The position numbers and the translations under genes were made by a program. Below the pieces are notes generated by a model, which was given only the letters and a program-made list of their open reading frames with translations, was not told where the DNA came from and did no database searches. Positions 34,907 to 42,444 of a DNA stretch of 64,000 nucleotides are shown here, piece by piece. Source of the DNA: Paenibacillus tuaregi (lineage in GTDB: Bacteria; Bacillota; Bacilli; Paenibacillales; Paenibacillaceae); the NCBI RefSeq assembly GCF_900086655.1, contig NZ_LT575476.1, positions 3,734,543 through 3,798,542 of the forward strand, given 5' to 3'. The first letter of the stretch is position 1, and the number at the start of each line of letters is the position of its first letter.

Positions 34907-35063
34907 GACATCACAAATGTCGTAGACAACCGCGGAGAAGACTTACGTTTCCCCATAAGCTCTTCGTCCGGTTTCTCCTCTCCCATGATGGGGATCTCGT
35001 AAGAGATCCCCGGACAAAAGCCTTTGTATCGTGCATTTGTACGAAGGCTTTTGTCTTTTTTTT
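34907..35063 (+). ncRNA. Candidate structured RNA ending in a strong terminator
   Basis: Three hairpins occur in order on the plus strand: GACAT/ATGTC (34907-34921), a perfect GGGGATCTC-GTAA-GAGATCCCC (34990-35011) and a terminator GACAAAAGCCTT/AAGGCTTTTGTC followed by eight T (35013-35063). No plus-strand gene ends upstream (rsmD is on the minus strand), so the terminator has no obvious protein-coding client. A small RNA is one explanation. No clear promoter was identified. Confidence 0.35.
35013..35063 (+). terminator. Strong plus-strand terminator
   Basis: A 12-bp perfect stem with a 19-nt loop and a T8 tail. On the minus strand the T-run is absent on the far side, so it works mainly for plus-strand transcripts. 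The 35064-35156 stretch shows nothing else. Confidence 0.85.
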
Positions 35064-35156
35064 GTTATTTGGGACGAACTGGAACGAAATAAAAAAGACT
35101 CGGATAATACATCCGAATCACTCAAGACATGCCTTTTAATGAGCATTCTTTCTAAT

Positions 35157-35825
35157 TTATTTATTAGGAAAATGAATGGTCATGATATGATCAGCATGGA
35201 TAACATTAATATTTCCACCAGCATCGATCATTTCAAGTATATTATTCTCTAAAGTTTTTAACAGGCCTGCGTGACAGGGCTTCTCACCCAGATTTACAAT
35301 GATGAGTTCACCTTCTAATTTTTTGATTTGCTGGTCTAAAGCTCGGGAGACAGGCAGTGCGGCCGGCTGAACAGGAAAATGATCTTGGCTTAGATCGAAT
35401 GGAGTTTTATTGGGAGGGTAAGGAATCAAGTATTTAACATGATTAATAGCCACATATACACTTCCATACACTGGAGAGAAGAAGATAAAATAATCGTTCA
35501 TTATGCCGGTCAAGTATCCGTGTATGGAGTGTTTGTTGCCAATGGATACTTCAGTGAAAATCCCTCTGGAATTCATTAGCATTTTCCGATATGAAATTTG
35601 ATCCTGTTCGGGCGAAGGATTACGGCTTGAATCATACAGTTGAAGATCAGCCGAAGCCAGATTCAAATGCTGCAGATGGTGAATGGGGATATAAATGAAT
35701 TTTGATTCCGAGAATAACACTAATATGTCGCTTCCCATGTCAATTAATTCGCCAATGATACGCTCAGTGCATCCAGACAACTCAAGCTCAACGGTCTGAT
35801 TTAACCATTTCTTAAAAACCTCCAT
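35157..35825 (-). CDS. DUF2642-like protein (possible spore-coat associated)
   Basis: A 222-residue protein with two similar beta-rich segments, around VELELSGCTERIIGELIDMGSDILVLF and IHGYLTGIMNDYFIFFSPVYGSVYV, plus a third C-terminal copy near LIIVNLGEKPCHAGLLKTLENNILEMID. This pattern resembles the LSm-like DUF2642 domain of Bacillus coat-associated proteins. The ATG at 35825 follows AGGAGG by 6 nt. It starts 13 nt after the ArsB-type stop, so the two are co-transcribed. Function unknown. Confidence 0.6.
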   Translation of the reverse strand: MEVFKKWLNQTVELELSGCTERIIGELIDMGSDILVLFSESKFIYIPIHHLQHLNLASADLQLYDSSRNPSPEQDQISYRKMLMNSRGIFTEVSIGNKHSIHGYLTGIMNDYFIFFSPVYGSVYVAINHVKYLIPYPPNKTPFDLSQDHFPVQPAALPVSRALDQQIKKLEGELIIVNLGEKPCHAGLLKTLENNILEMIDAGGNINVIHADHIMTIHFPNK

Positions 35826-35838
35826 TCTCATCCTCCTC

Positions 35839-37182
35839 TCAAAGCAGGACTTGTGTCCATACATATAAGGACATCAGACTAACAATCAAACCAATAGGTA
35901 TCACGATTATAGTTACTTTCATATACTGTTTCCAGGTAATGGGGACATGATTACTCCTAAGAATATACATCCACAGTAATGTGGCCAGGGTACCTACAGG
36001 CGTTAACAATGCTCCTATATCACTTCCCATGATATTAGCCAAATACGCGAGTTGAAGAGGCTGTTGTTCCAGCCCCATATCCGTCACTGCAAAAGTGCCA
36101 ATCATAACCGACGGAAGATTGTTAACCAGATTCGAGAGAAGTGTTAGCATCAGACCGGAAGCGGCTATTAAACTTGCTTCGCTCTTCTCAGCAAATGGTT
36201 GTAATAAAGTTATCAGCCATTCTGTCATCCCGGCACGATGAAGGCTATTGACGATGACATAAATGCTGAAGGCGAACAACAGAATATGCCAGGGTGTTTG
36301 TGTCACAACATCACGAATCCCCTTCCTTGTTCGATACCATCTAACCGCAATCATAAGTACAACCCCAGTTAATGCAACGAGCTCAATAGGAATTCCCAAA
36401 TCCTCGGCAAGAAAAAATCCCCCACGAATAAAAACAACTATACCTATACAAACTCTGAACAGCCACCAGTCTACTTTATTACTAATCTCATGGTTATGCA
36501 GCAGAGGGTGGCTCCCTGGCTGTAATGAATATCTGATCGGATTTTTGCTGATTTTGTGAGGAATATCCCTTTGAAAATAGAGATACAAAAGTACGGAAAT
36601 ACATAAGATACCCATCATAGAGGGGACAAACATCATGACGGTATATTGGTTTAGATCCAGTCCAACGATGCGGAGTGCTATTAGATTTGCCAGATTGCTT
36701 ACTCCTATAGGTGCGCTTGATACCGTGGCAATCAGTGCTCCAGAGAGCAAATAGGGGATTTTTTGCTTCGATTTCAACTTCAGAATGTTACCAATTTGGA
36801 TAATGATAGGTGTAGTTATGAGTATACTGCCGTCATTATTGAAGAAGAGAGTCATAAGAAAGCAAAGAAGGAGTATTAGCCAGAAGAGCTTTACACCTGA
36901 GCCTTTAGCTCTCTCAACCAGATTAAAAGCCACCCAGCGGAAGAAGCCGATACTCTCAAGTATAATGGACATAACAATGGTTGAAAGAATTGTGACCGCG
37001 GCTCCAGATACGATTCCTAATACCTCAAGGATATGCTTGTAACCTACTACGCCAACCAAGATGAGAATGAGTGCCCCTAGTGATGTTGGGATCGATTCAT
37101 TAATTCTCCCGGGACGCCACATGAGGAGAATAACGGTGCATACAAAAACTCCGAATGTGATCCATTGCTGATAGTCCGGCAT
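35839..37182 (-). CDS. ArsB/NhaD-type membrane transporter
   Basis: A 447-residue ion-transporter superfamily protein with about 11 hydrophobic segments. LFFNNDGSILITTPIII, SSAPIGVSNLANLIALRIVG and the C-terminal half LLSNLVNNLPSVMIGT with GSDIGALLTPVGTLATLLW are hallmarks of the arsenite permease/NhaD fold. No arsR or arsC lies nearby, so arsenite as substrate is uncertain. Its ATG overlaps the stop of a 45-residue ORF (TAATG). Confidence 0.85.
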   Translation of the reverse strand: MPDYQQWITFGVFVCTVILLMWRPGRINESIPTSLGALILILVGVVGYKHILEVLGIVSGAAVTILSTIVMSIILESIGFFRWVAFNLVERAKGSGVKLFWLILLLCFLMTLFFNNDGSILITTPIIIQIGNILKLKSKQKIPYLLSGALIATVSSAPIGVSNLANLIALRIVGLDLNQYTVMMFVPSMMGILCISVLLYLYFQRDIPHKISKNPIRYSLQPGSHPLLHNHEISNKVDWWLFRVCIGIVVFIRGGFFLAEDLGIPIELVALTGVVLMIAVRWYRTRKGIRDVVTQTPWHILLFAFSIYVIVNSLHRAGMTEWLITLLQPFAEKSEASLIAASGLMLTLLSNLVNNLPSVMIGTFAVTDMGLEQQPLQLAYLANIMGSDIGALLTPVGTLATLLWMYILRSNHVPITWKQYMKVTIIVIPIGLIVSLMSLYVWTQVLL

Positions 37183-37319
37183 TATTGCTGCTCACCTCCC
37201 AAGGGGAGAACGTCAGATGAAGGCGCTAGTTTTGGGGGTGTGGCCTTTACGGTTTTTGTTGGGAGAATGAGCCAATATAGCGGTATGCCTAGAAGAATGC
37301 AGTATATATAGAGATACAT
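37182..37319 (-). CDS. 45-residue membrane peptide coupled to the ArsB-type gene
   Basis: Starts MYLYIYCILLGIPLYWLILP, a single hydrophobic helix, followed by a Pro/Ser tail. An excellent GGGAGGAAGAGG site lies just before the ATG, and the stop overlaps the transporter start as TAATG. This strongly suggests translation and coupling. No family recognised; a small transporter subunit or a leader peptide are both possible. Confidence 0.6.
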   Translation of the reverse strand: MYLYIYCILLGIPLYWLILPTKTVKATPPKLAPSSDVLPLGGEQQ

Positions 37320-37671
37320 TTCCTCTTCCTCCCTTCACGCTGTTATCAAAGTACAGTTCCCCTTCTTTTTTGAGATGGATGGGTAAATATGAAATCAACT
37401 TAGCTGGGATTTATTTAAGGTTCCTCCATACTTGTCATTCATGTCCACCTCTAATGTATTCATATGTGCCAGGGGTGGGAAAGGAACTAGCCATATATGC
37501 TGATTACTAACAAAACCCTCAAACATCTAATATCAATAACCTATTCCATTCATAGTTTAATATAGGAATTTTTATAATATTTTTTTGATGTGGTTTTCGT
37601 CCATACGCTTCCGCGGCCAAGAGCATTTATTATATTGTACAATTACAAATCATTGAAGGGAGATCAGGCAT
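37320..37671. other. A/T-rich intergenic region
   Basis: 352 nt between the divergent membrane peptide and small basic protein genes. It contains a TACAAT (37638-37643) usable as a -10 for the plus-strand gene, but no clear -35, no ORF with a ribosome binding site and no long repeat. Confidence 0.6.
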
Positions 37672-37866
37672 ATGGATCATTCTTTTCACAAGGCAGTACA
37701 CAAATACAGAAAACATGCAAAAGAAGCCCGGAAGCATTTTAGACATGTCAAAGACAAAGCTTTAGGGGAAGGCCTGATAGGATTAAGCAAAAGCCTCAAC
37801 CAAATCAATACAAAATTAAACGTGATCAATAAGAAATTAGACAGACTCAAAAATCGGTATTATTAA
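37672..37866 (+). CDS. Small basic helical protein, 64 residues
   Basis: Strongly basic His/Lys/Arg-rich N-terminal half (FHKAVHKYRKHAKEARKHF) followed by a heptad-like segment LGEGLIGLSKSLNQINTKLN. AAGGGAGATC precedes the ATG by 7-8 nt and a terminator lies 25 nt after the stop, so it is a self-contained gene. No family recognised. The charge suggests binding to nucleic acid or to an acidic surface. Confidence 0.6.
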   Translation: MDHSFHKAVHKYRKHAKEARKHFRHVKDKALGEGLIGLSKSLNQINTKLNVINKKLDRLKNRYY

Positions 37867-37891
37867 ACCCTAATATGAGTAAATACTCTGG

Positions 37892-37916
37892 GAAGCTGTC
37901 ATACAGCTTCTTTTTT
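37892..37916 (+). terminator. Terminator of the small basic protein gene
   Basis: GAAGCTG-TCATA-CAGCTTC followed by six T. Confidence 0.85.
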
Positions 37917-37993
37917 CATTCTTTTTACCGACCCATGCCCTATTACACGCTCTCAGATCTTCCCCAGACTAATACACCCAACACAAAATCCCC

Positions 37994-38022
37994 GCCAGGC
38001 TTACCACGCCTAACAGGGATGT
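37994..38022 (-). terminator. Terminator after the YjcZ-type gene
   Basis: CCCTGTTAGGC pairs with GCCTGGCGGGG (with G-T pairs) on the minus strand, followed by ATTTTG. Confidence 0.6.
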
Positions 38023-38044
38023 GTGTCAAATCACTTGGATTTAA

Positions 38045-38155
38045 TTAGTACAGGATAGAACGGGAAATGATCACCAGCAGAATGAACAATACCAGGATCG
38101 CGCCAGTTGAAGTAAACATTCCTCCGCCGCCGTATCCGCCACCTACTTCGCTCAT
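38045..38155 (-). CDS. YjcZ-family sporulation peptide
   Basis: 36 residues: a Gly/Tyr-rich N-terminus (MSEVGGGYGGGGMF) followed by a hydrophobic helix (AILVLFILLVIISRS). This is the tiny-TM YjcZ pattern known from Bacillus, where members occur in spores. AGGAGG lies 9 nt before the ATG. Molecular function is unknown. Confidence 0.88.
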   Translation of the reverse strand: MSEVGGGYGGGGMFTSTGAILVLFILLVIISRSILY

Positions 38156-38248
38156 TTGTGAAAACCTCCTCTATATTTAGAATACAATTCATTGTATTCT
38201 CAGCCCTCACCCGAAGCTTGGACGCCAGTCCAACTTTGATTATTTTTA

Positions 38249-38530
38249 TCAATCTCTTGTCCAATACTCTGCACGACTTCGTTGTTCTCGTCCCAGGCCA
38301 CCTTCAGACTCCTGCTCCCAGCCTTGAACAATCCGCACAGACTCGGCGTAAGATTTGTTCTCCCATGAAATATAATGATGGTTCTCCAGCCACAGCAGGG
38401 CATTCTCTATCTCTGTACTCCGGTGTCTGCCCGTAAGACGCTGAAGCTCACGCATTTCAGGCATCTTCCGGTATTTCAGCGAATAGTTGTACATAATTCT
38501 AAGCAGTTTTCTTTCAAAATCAGGGAGCAC
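38249..38530 (-). CDS. Hypothetical 93-residue protein, winged-helix-like
   Basis: The GTG at 38530 follows AGGAGG by 8 nt. The first 75 residues look like a small winged helix (LLRIMYNYSLKYRKMPEMRE, then LTGRHRSTEIENALLWLENH and HYISWENKS). The C-terminus is acidic and Arg-rich. It resembles LexA/MarR-type DNA-binding folds in layout, but no named family is recognised. It stands alone between the YjcZ-type gene and the agr-like terminator. Confidence 0.65.
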   Translation of the reverse strand: MLPDFERKLLRIMYNYSLKYRKMPEMRELQRLTGRHRSTEIENALLWLENHHYISWENKSYAESVRIVQGWEQESEGGLGREQRSRAEYWTRD

Positions 38531-38622
38531 AGCTTCGACCTCCTCTTCGTCCTTCTCAATTCCATACTCCTAGGCCTCCGTTAAATTATACAGGAACATA
38601 CGTTCTAATTTCAATCAAAAGA

Positions 38623-38654
38623 AAGGGCCCTGTTCATACCGAACATTGGCCCTT
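38623..38654. terminator. Terminator of the agr-like operon
   Basis: AAGGGCC and GGCCCTT arms with an inner TGTTC/GAACA stem; TCTTTTG follows on the minus strand. It lies 80 nt after the AgrD-like stop. Confidence 0.75.
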
Positions 38655-38736
38655 CCTCATTATATATTTATCTCTTGACTGAACATGCTGAAACACGGAG
38701 CTTTTACACATAAACCGGGTTAGCAGGATACGGAAT

Positions 38737-38865
38737 TCAGGACGTAGTCTTCTTCAGTTCTTTCGGGAGCCGCGGGGCTCCGATTAGGCTTTTATTGCTA
38801 GCGGCAGACTTCATTGCACTTCTCTCTAACAATTCAGATAATTTCCGGGCCAAAGACTGCTTCAT
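38737..38865 (-). CDS. AgrD-like autoinducer prepeptide lacking cysteine
   Basis: 42 residues starting in ATGA overlap with the agrB stop, 9 nt after GGAGG. The layout matches AgrD: an amphipathic N-terminus (MKQSLARKLSELLERSAM), a short core (KSAASNKSLIGA) and a charged tail APRLPKELKK that matches the conserved (V)PKEL tail of staphylococcal AgrD. The core has Ser residues but no Cys, so any cyclic product would be a Ser lactone, as in the AIP of Staphylococcus intermedius. Identity rests on position, tail and length. Confidence 0.7.
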   Translation of the reverse strand: MKQSLARKLSELLERSAMKSAASNKSLIGAPRLPKELKKTTS

Positions 38866-39392
38866 TCAGAATCACCTCCTTTCCATAAAGGAAGGAGAAG
38901 AATAGCTTGCACCGCACAGGACCATGCGATTTCAGAAGACTGAATTAGGAAATTAGCTGCTACTAACATGCAAGAAATTATTTTTAAATAAGGATCTATA
39001 GCAGATGGGTTGCGTTCTTCAAAAATATTCGGAGAATACAGCAGAAACAGTACAACGGCTATTCCGGTGACCATCAGAGTCATATTCTTGTCCATAGGAA
39101 CAAAAGGAATCAATACAAAGAGAAGCGAAGAAACGATCGTGCAGGCGGTCAGCGATCTCATGTGCACGCCTCCGGAATACCGTCTGACAATATAAAAGGC
39201 AGCTAAAGCAGTTATACTTTCCGGCAAAATACCGCAAGCCCATCCGAGCAAAATGGTAAGCAATAGCGCACAGAGAGTATTTAGCCAGATTCCCAGCTGA
39301 TACTCCATGACTTCAAGGCTTACCGGCCCATGCGGATCACTTTGCTTTATTCTCCTTGAGATATGCTTCGACAATGCTTCTAACACCTTCAT
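38862..39392 (-). CDS. Accessory gene regulator B (AgrB) peptide-processing protease
   Basis: Integral membrane cysteine endopeptidase that cleaves and cyclises AgrD prepeptides. His77 in RRYSGGVHMRS and Cys84 in LTACTIV match the catalytic His77/Cys84 of S. aureus AgrB in both spacing and number. About five hydrophobic segments follow; length is 176 residues. The start has AAAGGAG upstream and overlaps the end of the preceding membrane protein gene by 56 nt. It is followed by the AgrD-like peptide in ATGA overlap. Confidence 0.9.
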   Translation of the reverse strand: MKVLEALSKHISRRIKQSDPHGPVSLEVMEYQLGIWLNTLCALLLTILLGWACGILPESITALAAFYIVRRYSGGVHMRSLTACTIVSSLLFVLIPFVPMDKNMTLMVTGIAVVLFLLYSPNIFEERNPSAIDPYLKIISCMLVAANFLIQSSEIAWSCAVQAILLLPLWKGGDSE

Positions 39393-40041
39393 AATCGCTC
39401 CTTTGGGAGAGGAAATAAGAAATGCTGAAGGTTACGAAAGCCATGATGATGAAACCTAATGAATCCACAGTATACAGAAAAAAGCCGACCAGGAATATCG
39501 TTACTGATGATATGGTCGCTGCAACCAGCAAAGATTTATTTTCGCCAGGGTAGGAGCCTGTAGAACTCTCGTGGTGGGAGCGGATGAACGAAAACCCGAG
39601 TCGAAATGCCTTCAAGAAGATGGCGATGCCATATGCGGCAAGAATTGAGCTGATTTGGATAATATACACCGGAACTCCGTCGGTCTGGTTAAAGACACTA
39701 TTGTATAACACCCCAACCAAGTTATAGATATAATAGATCGTCAGCTGAAGAACCATATAAGCAGAAATGCCTGCCCCGGCAACAAAAGCCGACAAATTGA
39801 ATTTTAATTTATAAACGTACTTTAGAAAAAAAATAAAAAAGAGATACTGCAAAGGCAGGTCCAACTGGGGTAATCCGATGACTAGTCTCATGATAAATGA
39901 ATATAATGCGATAAATATCACAAATAAAGCCACTTTATAACGATGATCCCACAGAGGGAGCTTGTAAAGGGAGATGATCAAGCCAAACATGGCGAGCGCG
40001 TCAAATATGCTCAGACCAAAATAAATAAACGAAGACAGCAA
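39337..40041 (-). CDS. Polytopic membrane protein, AgrC-like sensor domain without kinase
   Basis: A 234-residue protein of about six to seven hydrophobic segments with a short charged C-terminus (SDYEGVRSIVEAYLKENKAK). The arrangement resembles the membrane sensor half of AgrC-type receptors, but it ends where the dimerisation and histidine kinase domains would begin. It is first in the operon with agrB and the AgrD-like peptide. The start is TTG at 40041 after AAAGGGTGG. It may be a receptor lacking a kinase, an exporter or an immunity protein; the AgrC resemblance is inferred from topology and context. Confidence 0.6.
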   Translation of the reverse strand: MLSSFIYFGLSIFDALAMFGLIISLYKLPLWDHRYKVALFVIFIALYSFIMRLVIGLPQLDLPLQYLFFIFFLKYVYKLKFNLSAFVAGAGISAYMVLQLTIYYIYNLVGVLYNSVFNQTDGVPVYIIQISSILAAYGIAIFLKAFRLGFSFIRSHHESSTGSYPGENKSLLVAATISSVTIFLVGFFLYTVDSLGFIIMAFVTFSISYFLSQRSDYEGVRSIVEAYLKENKAK

Positions 40042-40071
40042 TTACTGCACCACCCTTTACTTTATAACTAA

Positions 40072-40077
40072 ATTATA
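40072..40077 (-). promoter_or_regulatory. -10 element of the agr-like operon
   Basis: TATAAT on the minus strand about 30 nt before the TTG start; the -35 position carries only TAGAAC. A TAGTA-N9-TACTA inverted repeat (about 40099-40117) overlaps the -35 area and could bind a regulator. Confidence 0.4.
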
Positions 40078-40212
40078 GGGAAGTGCAGAGGAAAGTTCTA
40101 GTACTTTTGGGATACTAAATTCGAAATCTAGCAAATTATTTTTAAAAGTCTCTTCCCGCAATATGGGTATTATTGTATAATTAGTTAACATTTAAATGGG
40201 GAGTGATTATCT

Positions 40213-40329
40213 GTGAAAAGATTAGACTCGTTCGAAAGAATCCTCATGCTTTTTGCCGCGATCATCATCCTCTTTATCATCTGTTCCTGTGCGGCGTTCT
40301 TGTATTTCTCCTCCCAAATCTCCCCTTGA
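40213..40329 (+). CDS. 38-residue single-span membrane peptide
   Basis: GTG start after GGGGAGTGATT, with TATAAT at 40176-40181 upstream. The peptide has a charged start (KRLDSFERI), one hydrophobic helix with two Cys (IIICSCAAF-like) and a short tail. No family recognised. It points away from the agr-like operon and converges on the CDF gene. Confidence 0.45.
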   Translation: MKRLDSFERILMLFAAIIILFIICSCAAFLYFSSQISP

Positions 40330-40343
40330 CCCAATCTAACCCT

Positions 40344-41240
40344 CTAGGCTAAATGATCCTGATACCACGGATTGATGTGCACCATAACTTCCTCAACATA
40401 ATCCACTTCCCGTTTAACGGTATTCCTGATTTCCTTACTCACATCGTGTCCTTGCTGCACCGTCATGTCACTAGGGATGCTCACCCGGACATCCACAATA
40501 ATATAATTGCCCAGCTCCCTTGCCCGAATCCGGTCGATCCGTTTGACGTGCTCAATTCCGCTCACAATGCTTCGAATTTGCTCAATTTGCGCTTGGGAAA
40601 TATTCTTCTCCATCAGGATATCCACGGATTCCTGTCCCATCTTGTAAGCCAGCTTAAGCACGAAATAAGATACGATCAGCCCCGCAACCGGGTCACCGTA
40701 CTTAGTTAGTGGAATGTTGTAATAATCTCCAAGCAGGGCAATCCCGATCCCCGCACATGCCGCAACTGAGGCATAGACGTCCGCCAAATGATCATAAGCT
40801 GTAGCGGTCAGGCTCTTGCTGTTCTCCGTTCTACCGATCCGGATACAGTATACATATAAAGCCTGCTTCCATACCAGGGATACCGCTGCAGCTATCAAAG
40901 CAATAAAGCTTGCTTCGGCAGCCGGAACGAGAAAAGCCTCAACTGATTTGACAATCATTAATACGGCCGCAGCCGCAAGAATAATGGCGACCACGGCGGA
41001 AGCGAGTACCTCTGCCTTGCCATGCCCATAGGGATGATCCTCATCCGCCGGCTTTTTCGAAATCCTAGTTGAAGTTAGCGCCGCGAAAGTCGCCACCACG
41101 TCGCCGGCATTATGTATCCCGTCTGCAATCAGAACCTGGCTGTTGAACAGAACGCCAACCAAAATTTTGACCCCGGTTAGAAATAAATTGCTGATCAGAC
41201 TGATCCACACTGCAATAAAGGTTTTGTTTGCTGCCTGCAT
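40344..41240 (-). CDS. Cation diffusion facilitator (CDF) metal efflux transporter
   Basis: Six membrane helices plus a C-terminal cytoplasmic dimerisation domain; 298 residues from the ATG at 41240 (8 nt after AAGGCGG). Metal-site motifs are DGIHNAGDV in helix 2, DHPYGHGKAE in the following loop and YDHLADVYAS in helix 5. Zinc, iron or manganese are the usual substrates; the DGIHNAGD form is like MamM/FieF relatives, but specificity cannot be read reliably. Confidence 0.93.
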   Translation of the reverse strand: MQAANKTFIAVWISLISNLFLTGVKILVGVLFNSQVLIADGIHNAGDVVATFAALTSTRISKKPADEDHPYGHGKAEVLASAVVAIILAAAAVLMIVKSVEAFLVPAAEASFIALIAAAVSLVWKQALYVYCIRIGRTENSKSLTATAYDHLADVYASVAACAGIGIALLGDYYNIPLTKYGDPVAGLIVSYFVLKLAYKMGQESVDILMEKNISQAQIEQIRSIVSGIEHVKRIDRIRARELGNYIIVDVRVSIPSDMTVQQGHDVSKEIRNTVKREVDYVEEVMVHINPWYQDHLA

Positions 41241-41464
41241 CTTACATACCGCCTTATTCAAATATTTCAAGACATGAAGATGGCGTCTGGTATCAATCCA
41301 CATGTCTTCCCGCGCTTTTTAATTCAGCCCATTCATCTTAACCAAAGATAACGAGTGGGTCTAGAGAAACAGTGTTGTCGCTGTCCCTAAACAAAAGGTT
41401 ATTGCAATAATTTTTCCCTAGAGAAACTTTCCTGGTCAAATTCAAACCTGGGTTAGAGCAGCAG

Positions 41465-41498
41465 AAAGCCATGAGCCCCCTGGATGGCTCATGGCTTT
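41465..41498. terminator. Bidirectional terminator after the GH25 gene
   Basis: AAAGCCATGAGCC and GGCTCATGGCTTT form a 13-bp perfect stem 24 nt beyond the GH25 stop. Confidence 0.85.
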
Positions 41499-41521
41499 AT
41501 AATTCCGGGAGGCTCCCCCGC

Positions 41522-42349
41522 TTATTTTTGTTTAGCTTGAAGTTTGGCCAGAATAGCGCCAAGTGTTCCGATATCCACCGGGTCCTCCGCCTTCCAGTCG
41601 CTGCTGATCCCCGCTTGATCAATCAGCCACTGCCTGCCGGACTCCTTCCAGGCGGGAGCAGAACCGCTGTTACCACCAGTGGAACCGGAATTACCGTTAT
41701 TGCCAGAGTCTCCTTTGCTATAGGCGGCCATAAGCTCAGCCTCGCTTCCCTTATATTCGTTCAAATCAACATTTCCACTAATACCGGGAACCTTACCCTC
41801 ACTTGTGTACTGAAGGAACTCCCAGGATTTCCATCCCGCCTTATTTCCTGGAGGGACATGGCTGTAGTAGGCATACCATAAAGGCACATCCTTCAAGCTG
41901 TTGTCCAGATATCCTTCGATAAAGCTGGGGTAAGTGTAGATTAGCGGGTATTTGCCTGTCCGCCTGCGAAACTCATCCACCCAGGCCCGTACCGTAGCTG
42001 TAACGTTAGCTCTCGTTCCCGCTTCTTTGGTCTCGATATCAAGCACAAAAGGCAGATCAAATGCGTTCAATCCTCCTGCCAGCCCAATTACCGCAAGGAA
42101 GTGATCGATCTCAACCTTCACCTCCGCAGGCTTGGCAGCTCTCGTGAAATGATAGGCGCCTACAAGCAGCCCTGCTGATTTGGCACCTTTGAAATAAGAC
42201 AGAAAATGATCGTCCTTATAGCGGGTACCCTCCGTTGCTTTGATGAACACAAAGGATTTCCCAGCTTCACGGACCTTCTTCCAGTCAATGGATCCCTGCC
42301 AATGGGAGACATCGATTCCCTGCGCATGGCTGTCGCTTCGGGTCTGCAA
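41522..42349 (-). CDS. GH25 muramidase (lysozyme) with C-terminal module, no signal peptide
   Basis: Cleaves beta-1,4 MurNAc-GlcNAc bonds in peptidoglycan. GIDVSHWQG (Asp13) starts the GH25 domain, which carries the catalytic DxE pair in VLDIETKE (Asp104, Glu106) and runs to about residue 205. A Gly/Ser/Asn linker follows, then a 45-residue C-terminal module (WKESGRQWLIDQAG...) probably for wall or substrate binding. No signal peptide is present, as in phage endolysins. The start is TTG at 42349 after AGGAGG. No other phage gene is nearby. Confidence 0.93.
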   Translation of the reverse strand: MQTRSDSHAQGIDVSHWQGSIDWKKVREAGKSFVFIKATEGTRYKDDHFLSYFKGAKSAGLLVGAYHFTRAAKPAEVKVEIDHFLAVIGLAGGLNAFDLPFVLDIETKEAGTRANVTATVRAWVDEFRRRTGKYPLIYTYPSFIEGYLDNSLKDVPLWYAYYSHVPPGNKAGWKSWEFLQYTSEGKVPGISGNVDLNEYKGSEAELMAAYSKGDSGNNGNSGSTGGNSGSAPAWKESGRQWLIDQAGISSDWKAEDPVDIGTLGAILAKLQAKQK

Positions 42350-42444
42350 TAAAGCCCCCTCCTTTCCCTCTACGACATTCTATGCGGGAGAGGAGGGATC
42401 GCACCCGGCTTGTACCCGGATGCGGCATTTTAGAATCGCGGCGG

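Noticed and set aside
35839..37182. Arsenic resistance operon
   Set aside because: The transporter fold fits ArsB, but no ArsR, ArsC or ArsA is nearby and relatives transport other ions, so a resistance role was not claimed.
42350..42444. Terminator after gpmA
   Set aside because: A GCATCCGG/CCGGGTGC hairpin exists but no T-run follows, so it was not listed as a terminator.
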